6,841 nt of DNA from Calditrichia bacterium (lineage in GTDB: Bacteria; Calditrichota; Calditrichia; RBG-13-44-9; J042): assembly GCA_030430345.1 (NCBI GenBank), contig JAUIFT010000144.1, forward strand, positions 1-6,841. Reading direction: 5' to 3'. Both the position numbers and the translations under genes were made by a program. The notes below the pieces were generated by a model, which was given only the letters and a program-made list of their open reading frames with translations, was not told where the DNA came from and searched no databases. Position 1 is the stretch's first letter. Each line of letters opens with the position of its first letter. Below, piece by piece: positions 1 to 6,038 of this stretch.

Positions 1-1
1 C

Positions 2-514
2 CTGTTGTCTGTCCGTCCGGATTTCGAACCGGACCCGGTGGAGGTGTCTCCGAAAATCATCGAGTTTTTCCAACAGGTAAAAGCGGATTTTAGCGAGAAT
101 GAGAGTGGAGAGAATCAATCCTTTACCCGCTATCTTTATGTGGAAGATGTGCGGGTGAGCGCCGCCTGGCGCTCCGCGTTACTGCCAGGCTGGGGGCAAT
201 TTCACAAACAGCAGAGAAGCCGGGGATTGATTCTCGGCGGCGCTTTCTGGGGAGCGCTGGCAGCAACCGGCTATGCCTGGCTGCAGGAAAGGGATCGTAA
301 GCAGTCTTATGTTGACGCGCTCGGCCCGGAAAACATCACGACTGCCTATGATGATTATAACAAATGGTATCGCGCCCGCCGCGGGCTGACCATTGCCACC
401 GCCGCGCTCTGGGCAATTGTGGTTGCCGATGCCAACTGGAGTCAATATCCGCGACCGGCGCTCAGCGTGAATCATCAGGGAAATCTGGAAATGCAGATTG
501 CCATTTCTTTTTGA
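2..514 (+). CDS. DUF5683-like small membrane protein, probably 5'-truncated by the window edge
   Basis: The frame is open from the left edge. The first possible start inside the window is TTG at 5, but no ribosome site can be seen before it, so the gene probably begins upstream. The visible 169 residues have an acidic, soluble first third. A motif S-A-L-L-P-G-W-G-Q-F (about residues 57-66) follows, resembling the SxLLPGxGQ signature of DUF5683-type proteins. Next come a basic stretch and two hydrophobic segments (about 74-93 and 127-145), separated by a charged Tyr-rich loop containing DYNKWYRARR. The protein ends with a short polar tail. The P-G-x-G-Q-F motif followed by paired helices is common in envelope proteins of the FCB group whose function is unknown. 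Family assignment is by motif only. It lies 244 bases upstream of the HTCS gene on the same strand; nothing shows that they share a transcript. Confidence 0.72.
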   Translation: MLSVRPDFEPDPVEVSPKIIEFFQQVKADFSENESGENQSFTRYLYVEDVRVSAAWRSALLPGWGQFHKQQRSRGLILGGAFWGALAATGYAWLQERDRKQSYVDALGPENITTAYDDYNKWYRARRGLTIATAALWAIVVADANWSQYPRPALSVNHQGNLEMQIAISF

Positions 515-571
515 GGCAAACGAAAGTGCGCTTGTGAATCTGCGGAAAACCGTTGACCCCTAATGAAAATA

Positions 572-599
572 TTGCCGCTGCCCGCGGCCAATCTATACT
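572..599 (+). promoter_or_regulatory. Candidate sigma70-like promoter upstream of the HTCS gene
   Basis: TTGCCG (572-577) and TATACT (594-599) are separated by 16 bases, matching the TTGACA/TATAAT consensus at 4 and 5 of 6 positions. They lie about 160 bases before the ATG at 759. A GCCGC/GCGGC dyad (574-588) overlaps the spacer and could bind a regulator. An alternative for a Bacteroidota-type sigma factor is TTG at 599-601, 20 bases, then TAAATTTG at 622-629, which fits TAnnTTTG. The choice depends on the phylum. No transcription data can be inferred. Confidence 0.3.
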
Positions 600-681
600 T
601 GAATTTTTACCCGGCCTTCTCTAAATTTGACGTGACCAAAATCGACTCAACTTTCTATTCCATAACCTCTGCGATATAAGC

Positions 682-707
682 CCGGGAGCTAACAGCTTTA
701 GCAAATT
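682..707 (+). repeat. Bipartite repeat CCGGG-N6-CAGCTTTAGCAAATT, copy 1 (upstream of HTCS)
   Basis: CCGGG (682-686), six bases, then CAGCTTTAGCAAATT (693-707). It ends 51 bases before the HTCS start codon. The same two blocks with the same 6-base gap recur at 6494-6519. Position in the HTCS leader makes it a candidate operator, but this is inference from two copies only. Confidence 0.4.
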
Positions 708-758
708 CAATTGACTAACCGCCTTCCACTAATGGCATCAAGATAGACCGGAAGAAAG

Positions 759-3700
759 ATGACCCTGCTTAAAAAGTCTTCAAGAATATTTGGCATTATG
801 GTTCTTTTTTGGGTAGCGAACGGCAATTACCTGCTGGCCCAGCGGGCGTCCGCTGTAAAGATGGCTCAACCGGAAATCCGCTTCGAACATCTCTCGGTGG
901 CGCAGGAATTGTCAAGCAATTTTGTCAACTGCATGCTGCAGGACCGGTTGGGATTTATCTGGATTGGTACTGAAAACGGGTTGAATCGCTTTGACGGTTA
1001 TGAAGCGATCATTTATCGCTATGAGCCGGAAGCAGGACAAGGACTAAGCGCTGATGACGTTTCATCCCTTTATGAAGATGCGCACGGCAACCTCTGGATT
1101 GGCACTTCCCGTGGGCTGAATAAATTCGATCCCATCAGCGAATCTTTCGAATGGTTTCTGCATAACCCGCAAGACTCTCTCAGCCTTATCGATAATAAAG
1201 TTACTGCCATTTGCGCCGATCCCGGCAGCAGCGGCCAGGGTATTTGGATCGGCACGCCAAACGGCTTGTGCCGCATGGAAATTGACCGACAGGGACACCG
1301 GATATTTCAGCGCTTCACTCATGATCTGAAAAATAACCACAGCCCACGGCATCAGTATATTTCAGCACTTTTCAAAGATAGTGGTGGATCAGTTTGGGTC
1401 GGGACTGGCGATTTCTCTATTAAAGGAGGCGGGCTTTATAGAATTACTCCGATAGCACAAAAAGAGCGATCTTTCGCAAATGAAGGTGCTTCCGCTTCAC
1501 CGAATGAATTGTTTAAAGTTGCAAGACATTATACCTTCCCCCAGACATATATTCCGGGAAGAAAAACGCCATTGGGCTTTGCAAACTGGATTCGATCTAT
1601 TTATGAAAACTCCTCGAATTTATTATGGATCGTTGCAGGCCCCAGGTTGAGTAAGTATAACCGCAATACGGATAATTTTACCCATCATAATTATTATAAT
1701 CTTCACCCGGATAGCCTTTCCAGTTTTACTTTGAATTCGGTGGTTAGTGACCTTTCCGGGAATATATGGCTGGGGACGGACTTAGATGGATTGATCAAAT
1801 TCGATACAGCGGCAGAAATATTCAGCGCTTATCGACGTCAACCGGAAAACCCGGCAAGTTTAAGTGAAGATATGATTCTTTCACTTTTTCGCGACAATTC
1901 CGGGACAGTTTGGTGCGGTACCAACGGTGCTGGCATCAGCAAGTTTTATCCTCAAGACAACTACTTTAAACATATAAAGAATGAGCTTCTTTCTCCGGAT
2001 GATGCGGGGATGATGATGATTCACTCAATTTCAAAAAGCAACGGCGATACTTTGTGGTTAGGTACTGATCGTGGGCCGTTCAGATTTCTGCCTCCCGATC
2101 AACTGATCAAGTTTACGGGGCGGCAACCGATGGGGGGACTGCCGACGTTATCGATCATTGAGGAAGCGGGATCAGTCTGGTTTGCTGGCCTGGGTATGAC
2201 CGGTGTTAATCGCCGCCAGAATAAAATTACAAATTTTAGCGAGAAGATAAGCCATTTTGCTGTTCATAAATTACTCATCGATCGCAATGAAACGATTTGG
2301 GTTGGTACACATAATGGCTTAAACAAACTGAATCGGGAGAGTGCTACATTCACATATTATTTTCACGATCCGCACAATCCTAACAGCATCAGCCACAACG
2401 CGGTAACGACCCTTTATGAAGACCGTTCCGGCTTCTTGTGGATCGGTACCGCGCAAGGCCTGAACCGTTTCAACCGGGAAACAGAGTTGTTTACCCGCTA
2501 TAACCATGATCCGCGCAATGCACATTCACTGCGGAATGATGAAATAAGAATATTATATCAGGACCGTTCCGGCAGATTATGGGTGGGGACAAAAGGTGGA
2601 CTATCACTCGCGAATGGCGAATATACCGCTAAAACCGTATCAGACTCGCAGGGATATCAGCTAACCTTCCGCAATTTTACTGAAAAAGATGGCCTCTCCA
2701 ATGGGAACATCAATGGCATATTGGAAGATGAAGCCGGAAATCTCTGGCTTGGTACCGAAAAAGGGCTTTCCCGGTTCGATCCTGAGAGTGGTGAATTTCA
2801 TAATTATGATCATACTGACGGGCTTGTCCTGACTCGTTATTTCCTCGGTTCCTGCTACCGGAACGACGCTGGAGAAATGTTTTTTGGCGGCCGTGACGGA
2901 TTGGTGATGTTTCATCCCGATAGCATCAGAAGCAACCCGCATCCCCCGCCGGTCGTAATCACCGCCTTGAAACGATTTAATCAGCCGGTGGACCTGGATA
3001 GCGCCATATTCCTGAAGAAGATACTGGTCCTCCCCTATCATGAAAATCAGTTTTCGTTAGAATTTGCCGCTTTGAATTACCATTATCCTGCCTTGAACCG
3101 GTATGCATATATCTTAGAAGGGTTTAATGACTCCTGGATCGACAACAGCGGCAAACGAGAGGCAACTTTTACAAACCTGGATCCCGGGGAATATACCTTT
3201 CGGGTAAAAGGCAGCAATGATGATGGCATCTGGAATGAGGCCGGCGCAGCACTGCGGATTATTATTACACCGCCCTGGTATCGCACCTGGTGGGCATATA
3301 TTTTTTACATACTGCTGAGCGGCGGCAGTTTCGCCGTCTTTATTCGTTTTCGCGAACGGACACTACGCCAGCGCACAGAAGAATTAGAGGCAATTGTGGC
3401 GGACCGTACCGCGGAACTGGCGGAAAAGAATATCGCTCTCCGGGAGTTAGATAATATGAAATCCCACTTCTTCGCCAACATTTCCCATGAGTTCCGCACG
3501 CCGCTGACGTTGATCCTCGGCCCTGTGGAGCAAATGATTGAAATGGTCCGCGAAAGCAATTTAGAAGAAAAACTGAATATCGTGCAGCGTAATGCCCGGC
3601 GGCTATTGGGCCTGATAAATGAGCTGCTCGACCTCGCCAAACTGGAATCCGGCAAAATGACCCTCAATGCCAAAAACGGTGATTTCATCCAATTTTTGAA

Positions 3701-5222
3701 AGGGCTGCTGTCGGCATTTGATTCACTCGCGGAAATTCGTGGCATCAATTTTCAGTTCACTATGTCCGCAGAAAAAGAAAATTTACAATCCCTGCGGGCG
3801 ATGTCTTTCGATTATGATAAGATGGAGAAGATCTTTGCCAACCTTCTGGCAAATGCCTTTAAGTTTACCCCGGATGGCGGCAGAATAGGTGTGGAATTAT
3901 CGGTTTCGGAATTCGGAATTCGGAATTCGCTGAAAGGCCAGTCTGAAACTGCAGGTCAATATATTGAGGTTCGCATTTCCGACAGCGGCGCGGGTATTCC
4001 CCTAGAAGATTTGCCACATATTTTTGACCGGTTTTACCAGGCCCGCGATGAATCCGCTGCCTCGCAAGACCGCATTGGTACCGGCATAGGTATGGCGTTA
4101 GTGAAAGAATTGGTGGCATTGCACCAGGGCACGATCACCGTGGAAAGCGAACCGGGCAAAGGAACAACAGTCATCATTCAATTGCCACAGGTAGGGGGGA
4201 AGCCCCAGGTAGGTGCGAAGCCCCAGGTAGGTGCGAAGCCCCAGGTAGGTGCGAAGCATTCCTTCTCAGAAACTGAAAGCAATAGTGAATTACCTGCCAG
4301 GAATGCTTCGCACCTACCTGCCAGGAATGCTTCGCACCTACCTGTGCCCCAGGCCCCTTCCGGAACCCCCGAAAGGACAGATCGAATTCCCCGAAGGGGC
4401 AGGCTGAAATCCGAAATCCGAAATCCGAATTCGAAATCCGAATTCGAAAGATCCCCGAAGGGGCAGGCCGAAATCGTCTTAATTGTCGAAGACAATCCCG
4501 ATATGCGCACTTACATCCGGGAGGAATTATTAAAAGATTACGATCTGGCAGAAGCAGAAAACGGCCAAGAAGGATTTGAAAAAGCAGTGGAAATCATCCC
4601 GGACCTGATTGTCAGCGACGTCATGATGCCCAAAATGAACGGTTATGAACTCTGTGAAAAGCTGAAAACCGATGAACGCACCAGCCACATCCCGGTAATC
4701 CTCTTAACGGCAAAAGCCGGTGAAGAAAGCAAGATCGAAGGCCTGGAAACCGGCGCTGATGATTACCTTACCAAACCCTTCAATTTCCGGGAATTGCGTA
4801 TCCGGGTCAGCAACCTCATTGAGCAACGGCGCAAGTTAAGGGAACGATTCAGCGGTGAAATGCTGTTAAAACCCGCTGATGTTGCCATAACCTCCTTAGA
4901 TCAGCAATTTTTAGAAAAAGTAATCGGCGTGGTTGAGGCCCGCATGGCCGATGAATCATTTAATGTCGATGCTCTCGCCGAAGGGGTTGTTATGAGCCGC
5001 AGACAACTTCACCGGAAGCTTCTGGCGCTGACCAATCAACCGCCGCGGCAATTTATTCTCTCACTTCGGCTTCAACGGGCGGCAGAACTTCTTGGCAAAA
5101 ACGCCGGAACGGTCGCTGAAATTGCCTACCAAACCGGTTTTAATACACCGAATTATTTCACCAAAGTGTTCCGGAAGCAATTCGGTTGCACACCAAAAGA
5201 ATATTGCGAAAAAAAGACTTAG
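759..5222 (+). CDS. Hybrid two-component system sensor kinase / response regulator (HTCS), AraC-type output
   Basis: This one-protein sensor-regulator should sense a periplasmic ligand and control transcription. The domains are: signal peptide (about 1-28, ending LLAQ); 14 Reg_prop blades with W-[IV]-G-T cores, from W68 to about residue 710, enough for two seven-bladed propellers; Y_Y_Y domain (about 760-840); one membrane helix (about 844-865); a coiled coil; HisKA with phosphoacceptor H910 in NISHEFRTP; HATPase with N1032 (N box), DSGAGI 1075-1080 and GTGIG 1107-1111; receiver with E1244/D1245, phosphoacceptor D1287, T1317 and K1339; and AraC HTH (about 1378-1487). All catalytic residues are present. 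The ATG at 759 has a weak GGAAG upstream and directly precedes the signal peptide. The kinase-receiver linker (Q1144-Q1236, 93 residues) is made of DNA repeats, and the HATPase carries a small repeat-coded insertion (SEFGIRNS, from about 1050). The final TAG is completed by a MITE. The ligand is unknown; no polysaccharide-utilisation genes are visible nearby. Confidence 0.96.
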   Translation: MTLLKKSSRIFGIMVLFWVANGNYLLAQRASAVKMAQPEIRFEHLSVAQELSSNFVNCMLQDRLGFIWIGTENGLNRFDGYEAIIYRYEPEAGQGLSADDVSSLYEDAHGNLWIGTSRGLNKFDPISESFEWFLHNPQDSLSLIDNKVTAICADPGSSGQGIWIGTPNGLCRMEIDRQGHRIFQRFTHDLKNNHSPRHQYISALFKDSGGSVWVGTGDFSIKGGGLYRITPIAQKERSFANEGASASPNELFKVARHYTFPQTYIPGRKTPLGFANWIRSIYENSSNLLWIVAGPRLSKYNRNTDNFTHHNYYNLHPDSLSSFTLNSVVSDLSGNIWLGTDLDGLIKFDTAAEIFSAYRRQPENPASLSEDMILSLFRDNSGTVWCGTNGAGISKFYPQDNYFKHIKNELLSPDDAGMMMIHSISKSNGDTLWLGTDRGPFRFLPPDQLIKFTGRQPMGGLPTLSIIEEAGSVWFAGLGMTGVNRRQNKITNFSEKISHFAVHKLLIDRNETIWVGTHNGLNKLNRESATFTYYFHDPHNPNSISHNAVTTLYEDRSGFLWIGTAQGLNRFNRETELFTRYNHDPRNAHSLRNDEIRILYQDRSGRLWVGTKGGLSLANGEYTAKTVSDSQGYQLTFRNFTEKDGLSNGNINGILEDEAGNLWLGTEKGLSRFDPESGEFHNYDHTDGLVLTRYFLGSCYRNDAGEMFFGGRDGLVMFHPDSIRSNPHPPPVVITALKRFNQPVDLDSAIFLKKILVLPYHENQFSLEFAALNYHYPALNRYAYILEGFNDSWIDNSGKREATFTNLDPGEYTFRVKGSNDDGIWNEAGAALRIIITPPWYRTWWAYIFYILLSGGSFAVFIRFRERTLRQRTEELEAIVADRTAELAEKNIALRELDNMKSHFFANISHEFRTPLTLILGPVEQMIEMVRESNLEEKLNIVQRNARRLLGLINELLDLAKLESGKMTLNAKNGDFIQFLKGLLSAFDSLAEIRGINFQFTMSAEKENLQSLRAMSFDYDKMEKIFANLLANAFKFTPDGGRIGVELSVSEFGIRNSLKGQSETAGQYIEVRISDSGAGIPLEDLPHIFDRFYQARDESAASQDRIGTGIGMALVKELVALHQGTITVESEPGKGTTVIIQLPQVGGKPQVGAKPQVGAKPQVGAKHSFSETESNSELPARNASHLPARNASHLPVPQAPSGTPERTDRIPRRGRLKSEIRNPNSKSEFERSPKGQAEIVLIVEDNPDMRTYIREELLKDYDLAEAENGQEGFEKAVEIIPDLIVSDVMMPKMNGYELCEKLKTDERTSHIPVILLTAKAGEESKIEGLETGADDYLTKPFNFRELRIRVSNLIEQRRKLRERFSGEMLLKPADVAITSLDQQFLEKVIGVVEARMADESFNVDALAEGVVMSRRQLHRKLLALTNQPPRQFILSLRLQRAAELLGKNAGTVAEIAYQTGFNTPNYFTKVFRKQFGCTPKEYCEKKT
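3908..3928 (+). repeat. Three tandem GGAATTC heptamers inside the HATPase coding region
   Basis: Three perfect, adjacent 7-bp units encode most of the loop SEFGIRNS. This loop lies between the N-box helix and the strand leading to the DSGAGI motif. Three units total 21 bp, so the present frame is kept. Loss of one unit would give TGA at 3931-3933 and gain of one would give TGA at 3944-3946. The unit resembles the reverse complement of the GAAATCC heptamers at 4406-4445. Confidence 0.85.
4188..4262 (+). repeat. 18-bp tandem repeat in the HTCS linker (four copies, last one diverging)
   Basis: Copies start at 4188, 4206, 4224 and 4242. Units two and three are identical (CAGGTAGGTGCGAAGCCC). The first differs at two positions, and the fourth turns into GCATTCC after GCGAA. 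Each unit is six codons, so copy number changes leave the frame intact. The encoded peptide is (QVGAKP)n, starting at Q1144, immediately after the last strand of the HATPase domain. Confidence 0.93.
4242..4344 (+). repeat. Inverted repeat with duplicated 24-bp right arm in the HTCS linker
   Basis: Bases 4242-4262 are exactly reverse-complementary to 4300-4320, and one further pair (4263/4299) makes a 22-bp perfect stem around a 35-base loop. The right arm is repeated exactly at 4324-4344, a 24-bp (eight-codon) tandem step encoding the repeating LPARNASH peptide. The mRNA should form a very stable hairpin between the kinase and receiver coding segments. The layout suggests inversion-duplication of a dispersed repeat that happened to stay in frame. 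Confidence 0.92.
4367..4474 (+). repeat. CCCCGAAGGGGCAGG repeats and GAAATCC heptamers in the HTCS linker
   Basis: Two 22-base copies (4389-4410 and 4453-4474) beginning CCCCGAAGGGGCAGGC differ by one base; a degenerate copy starts at 4367. Between them lie three adjacent GAAATCC heptamers (4406-4426), then GAATTC, GAAATCC and GAATTC (to 4445). The heptamers encode the peptide LKSEIRNPNSKSEFE, of the SEIRNP type. Each CCCCGAAGGGG is itself a tight hairpin. The block ends right at the start of the receiver domain (A1237). Confidence 0.88.
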
Positions 5223-5383
5223 GGTGTGTTGACAATTAGGCGGCACAGCAGATTTTGAGGGATTTTCTCGCCTAATGCGGCGTTTTTTTGAGTTGCGATG
5301 TGGTTCATCTCACGATAAAAACAACAAAATTAGACGATAAAAGCACCGAAAGCTGCGTTTTCGATTAATTGTCAACACACCCT
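5221..5383. mobile_element. 163-bp MITE-like element with 18-bp perfect terminal inverted repeats
   Basis: The left end AGGGTGTGTTGACAATTA (5221-5238) is the exact reverse complement of 5366-5383. Inside the ends, the two halves stay loosely palindromic: GCAG...TTTT-TCG-CTAAT on the left pairs with a similar string read from the right. The element carries no transposase and is non-autonomous, presumably moved by an insertion sequence elsewhere with similar ends. No target-site duplication is evident (left flank GACTT, right flank GGTTC), so the insertion may be old or the duplication very short. Its first two bases supply the AG of the HTCS TAG stop codon. The folded element could also stop transcription past the HTCS gene. 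Confidence 0.82.
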
Positions 5384-5741
5384 GGTTCAGGTAAACGACA
5401 ACCCGAATTTACAATTTATAATTAATTAACTCATATTACGCGGTAATAAGAGTAACGTGATACCCTCATTGCGAACGGGCGTCTTTGCCCAGTGAAGCAA
5501 TCTCCATCTTACAACCAGGAGGTTGCTCGTCGCCAGACTCCTCGCAATGACATGATCGTAAGCTAAACAAACATTGCGTAACATCAGTCAATTAATTTAC
5601 AGCCTGCTTAACGACCCGAAACATTTTAAGCGCCCTCCGCTTTTGCAACGAAACGCTGCCCACCAGTCCTAAAATCACTATCAATCCCCCTGATTATCCG
5701 CCTTTTGGCAAAAAATTACCTTTTTATGGCAGAGGAGTGTA
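5384..5741. other. Intergenic region between the MITE and the AraC operon
   Basis: No convincing gene is seen on either strand. It holds an AT-rich stretch (5405-5430), a 15-bp palindrome TATTAC-GCG-GTAATA (5434-5448), the dispersed repeat at 5466-5550, and a short AAGCG/CGCTT hairpin (5628-5642) followed by only two further T residues. A TTGGCA at 5705-5710 could be a -35 element, but no good -10 box follows at the usual spacing. The promoter of the downstream pair must lie here or further upstream, but I cannot place it with confidence. Confidence 0.6.
5466..5550. repeat. Dispersed palindromic repeat of the TCATTGCGA...TCGCAATGA type
   Basis: The ends TCATTGCGA (5466-5474) and TCGCAATGA (5542-5550) are exact reverse complements. 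Inside, AGCAATCTCC (5496-5505) pairs with GGAGGTTGCT (5518-5527) with one wobble, and GGGC/GCCC (5477-5490) forms a small side hairpin. The wording (TCATTGCGA, GAAGCAATCTCC, TCGCAATGA) matches a palindromic intergenic repeat I know from many unrelated bacterial genomes; the family was not searched here. It is non-coding and its function is unknown. Confidence 0.8.
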
Positions 5742-5789
5742 ATGCCCAACCTCGCCGAATTCTTTAGGTTGAACTTGAAAGCTGCTTGA
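5742..5789 (+). CDS. Possible 15-codon leader ORF
   Basis: ATG at 5742 is preceded by GAGGAG (5732-5737) at a 4-base gap, and a 15-codon frame (MPNLAEFFRLNLKAA) ends at TGA 5787-5789, 29 bases before the next gene's ATG. The ribosome site is better than that of the HTCS gene, which is the only reason to list it. The peptide has no codon run that would suggest amino-acid attenuation. It may be chance. Confidence 0.22.
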   Translation: MPNLAEFFRLNLKAA

Positions 5790-5818
5790 ATGAAAAGCGC
5801 TTTGCCAAAGGAGAGAAA

Positions 5819-6028
5819 ATGGAAAACAAAAAGAATTTAGCGAAGAACGAAAACACCCGAAAAATCCCGGCGGCAAGGCAGCATTCTAAAAGTATTGAAG
5901 CACTTTGCAAGGAATACCGCCGTTTGATGAAACAATTTGAAGCATTGAACCAAAACGGCGCTTACGATGCCGTCATAGAACATTTGCTGAACAAGTTAGA
6001 ACAACTGAAAAAACAATCACCCAAATAG
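5819..6028 (+). CDS. Small charged helical protein of unknown function, first gene of the AraC pair
   Basis: The product is 69 residues, starting MENKKNLAKN. The ATG at 5819 is preferred because AAAGGAGA lies just upstream at good spacing; a longer reading from TTG at 5786 has no such site. I do not recognise a family. The first 25 residues are basic and polar and probably disordered. Residues about 27-45 (IEALCKEYRRLMKQFEALN) and 49-65 (YDAVIEHLLNKLEQLKK) look like two amphipathic helices that could form a helical hairpin or a dimer. There is no signal peptide, so it should be cytoplasmic. Its stop codon is 10 bases before the AraC-type gene's start, and that gene's AGGAG overlaps the stop, so the two are very likely co-transcribed and translationally coupled. 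A partner or modulator role for the regulator is a guess from position only. Confidence 0.68.
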   Translation: MENKKNLAKNENTRKIPAARQHSKSIEALCKEYRRLMKQFEALNQNGAYDAVIEHLLNKLEQLKKQSPK

Positions 6029-6038
6029 GAGATAGGTT

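Noticed and set aside
2661..3041. 126-codon reverse-strand frame opposite the last propeller blades
   Set aside because: It is antisense to well-formed blades 13-14, with no domain or clear start site.
3305..3748. 147-codon reverse-strand open frame opposite the membrane helix and HisKA coding region
   Set aside because: It lies wholly antisense to a clearly conserved kinase segment, is Ser/Arg-rich as expected for a shadow frame, and has no recognisable domain.
4188..4344. A CRISPR array in the linker repeats
   Set aside because: The units are contiguous or nearly so with no unique spacers, are only 18-24 bp long, and lie inside a translated frame.
4178..4510. 110-codon reverse-strand frame across the linker repeats, with repeated FAPTWG peptides
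   Set aside because: The repeated peptides are just the reverse reading of the DNA repeats; the forward frame continues into a conserved receiver domain.
5434..5448. Palindrome TATTAC-GCG-GTAATA as an operator
   Set aside because: Six-base arms at a fixed spacing are expected about once or twice by chance in a window of this size, and it is over 350 bases from the next good start codon.
5628..5646. AAGCG/CGCTT hairpin as a rho-independent terminator
   Set aside because: The stem is only five pairs and the T-run after it is too short; it is also far from the end of any gene.
5705..5733. TTGGCA as the -35 of a promoter for the AraC pair
   Set aside because: At 16-18 bases downstream there is no -10-like hexamer; the nearest TATGGC is only 14 bases away.
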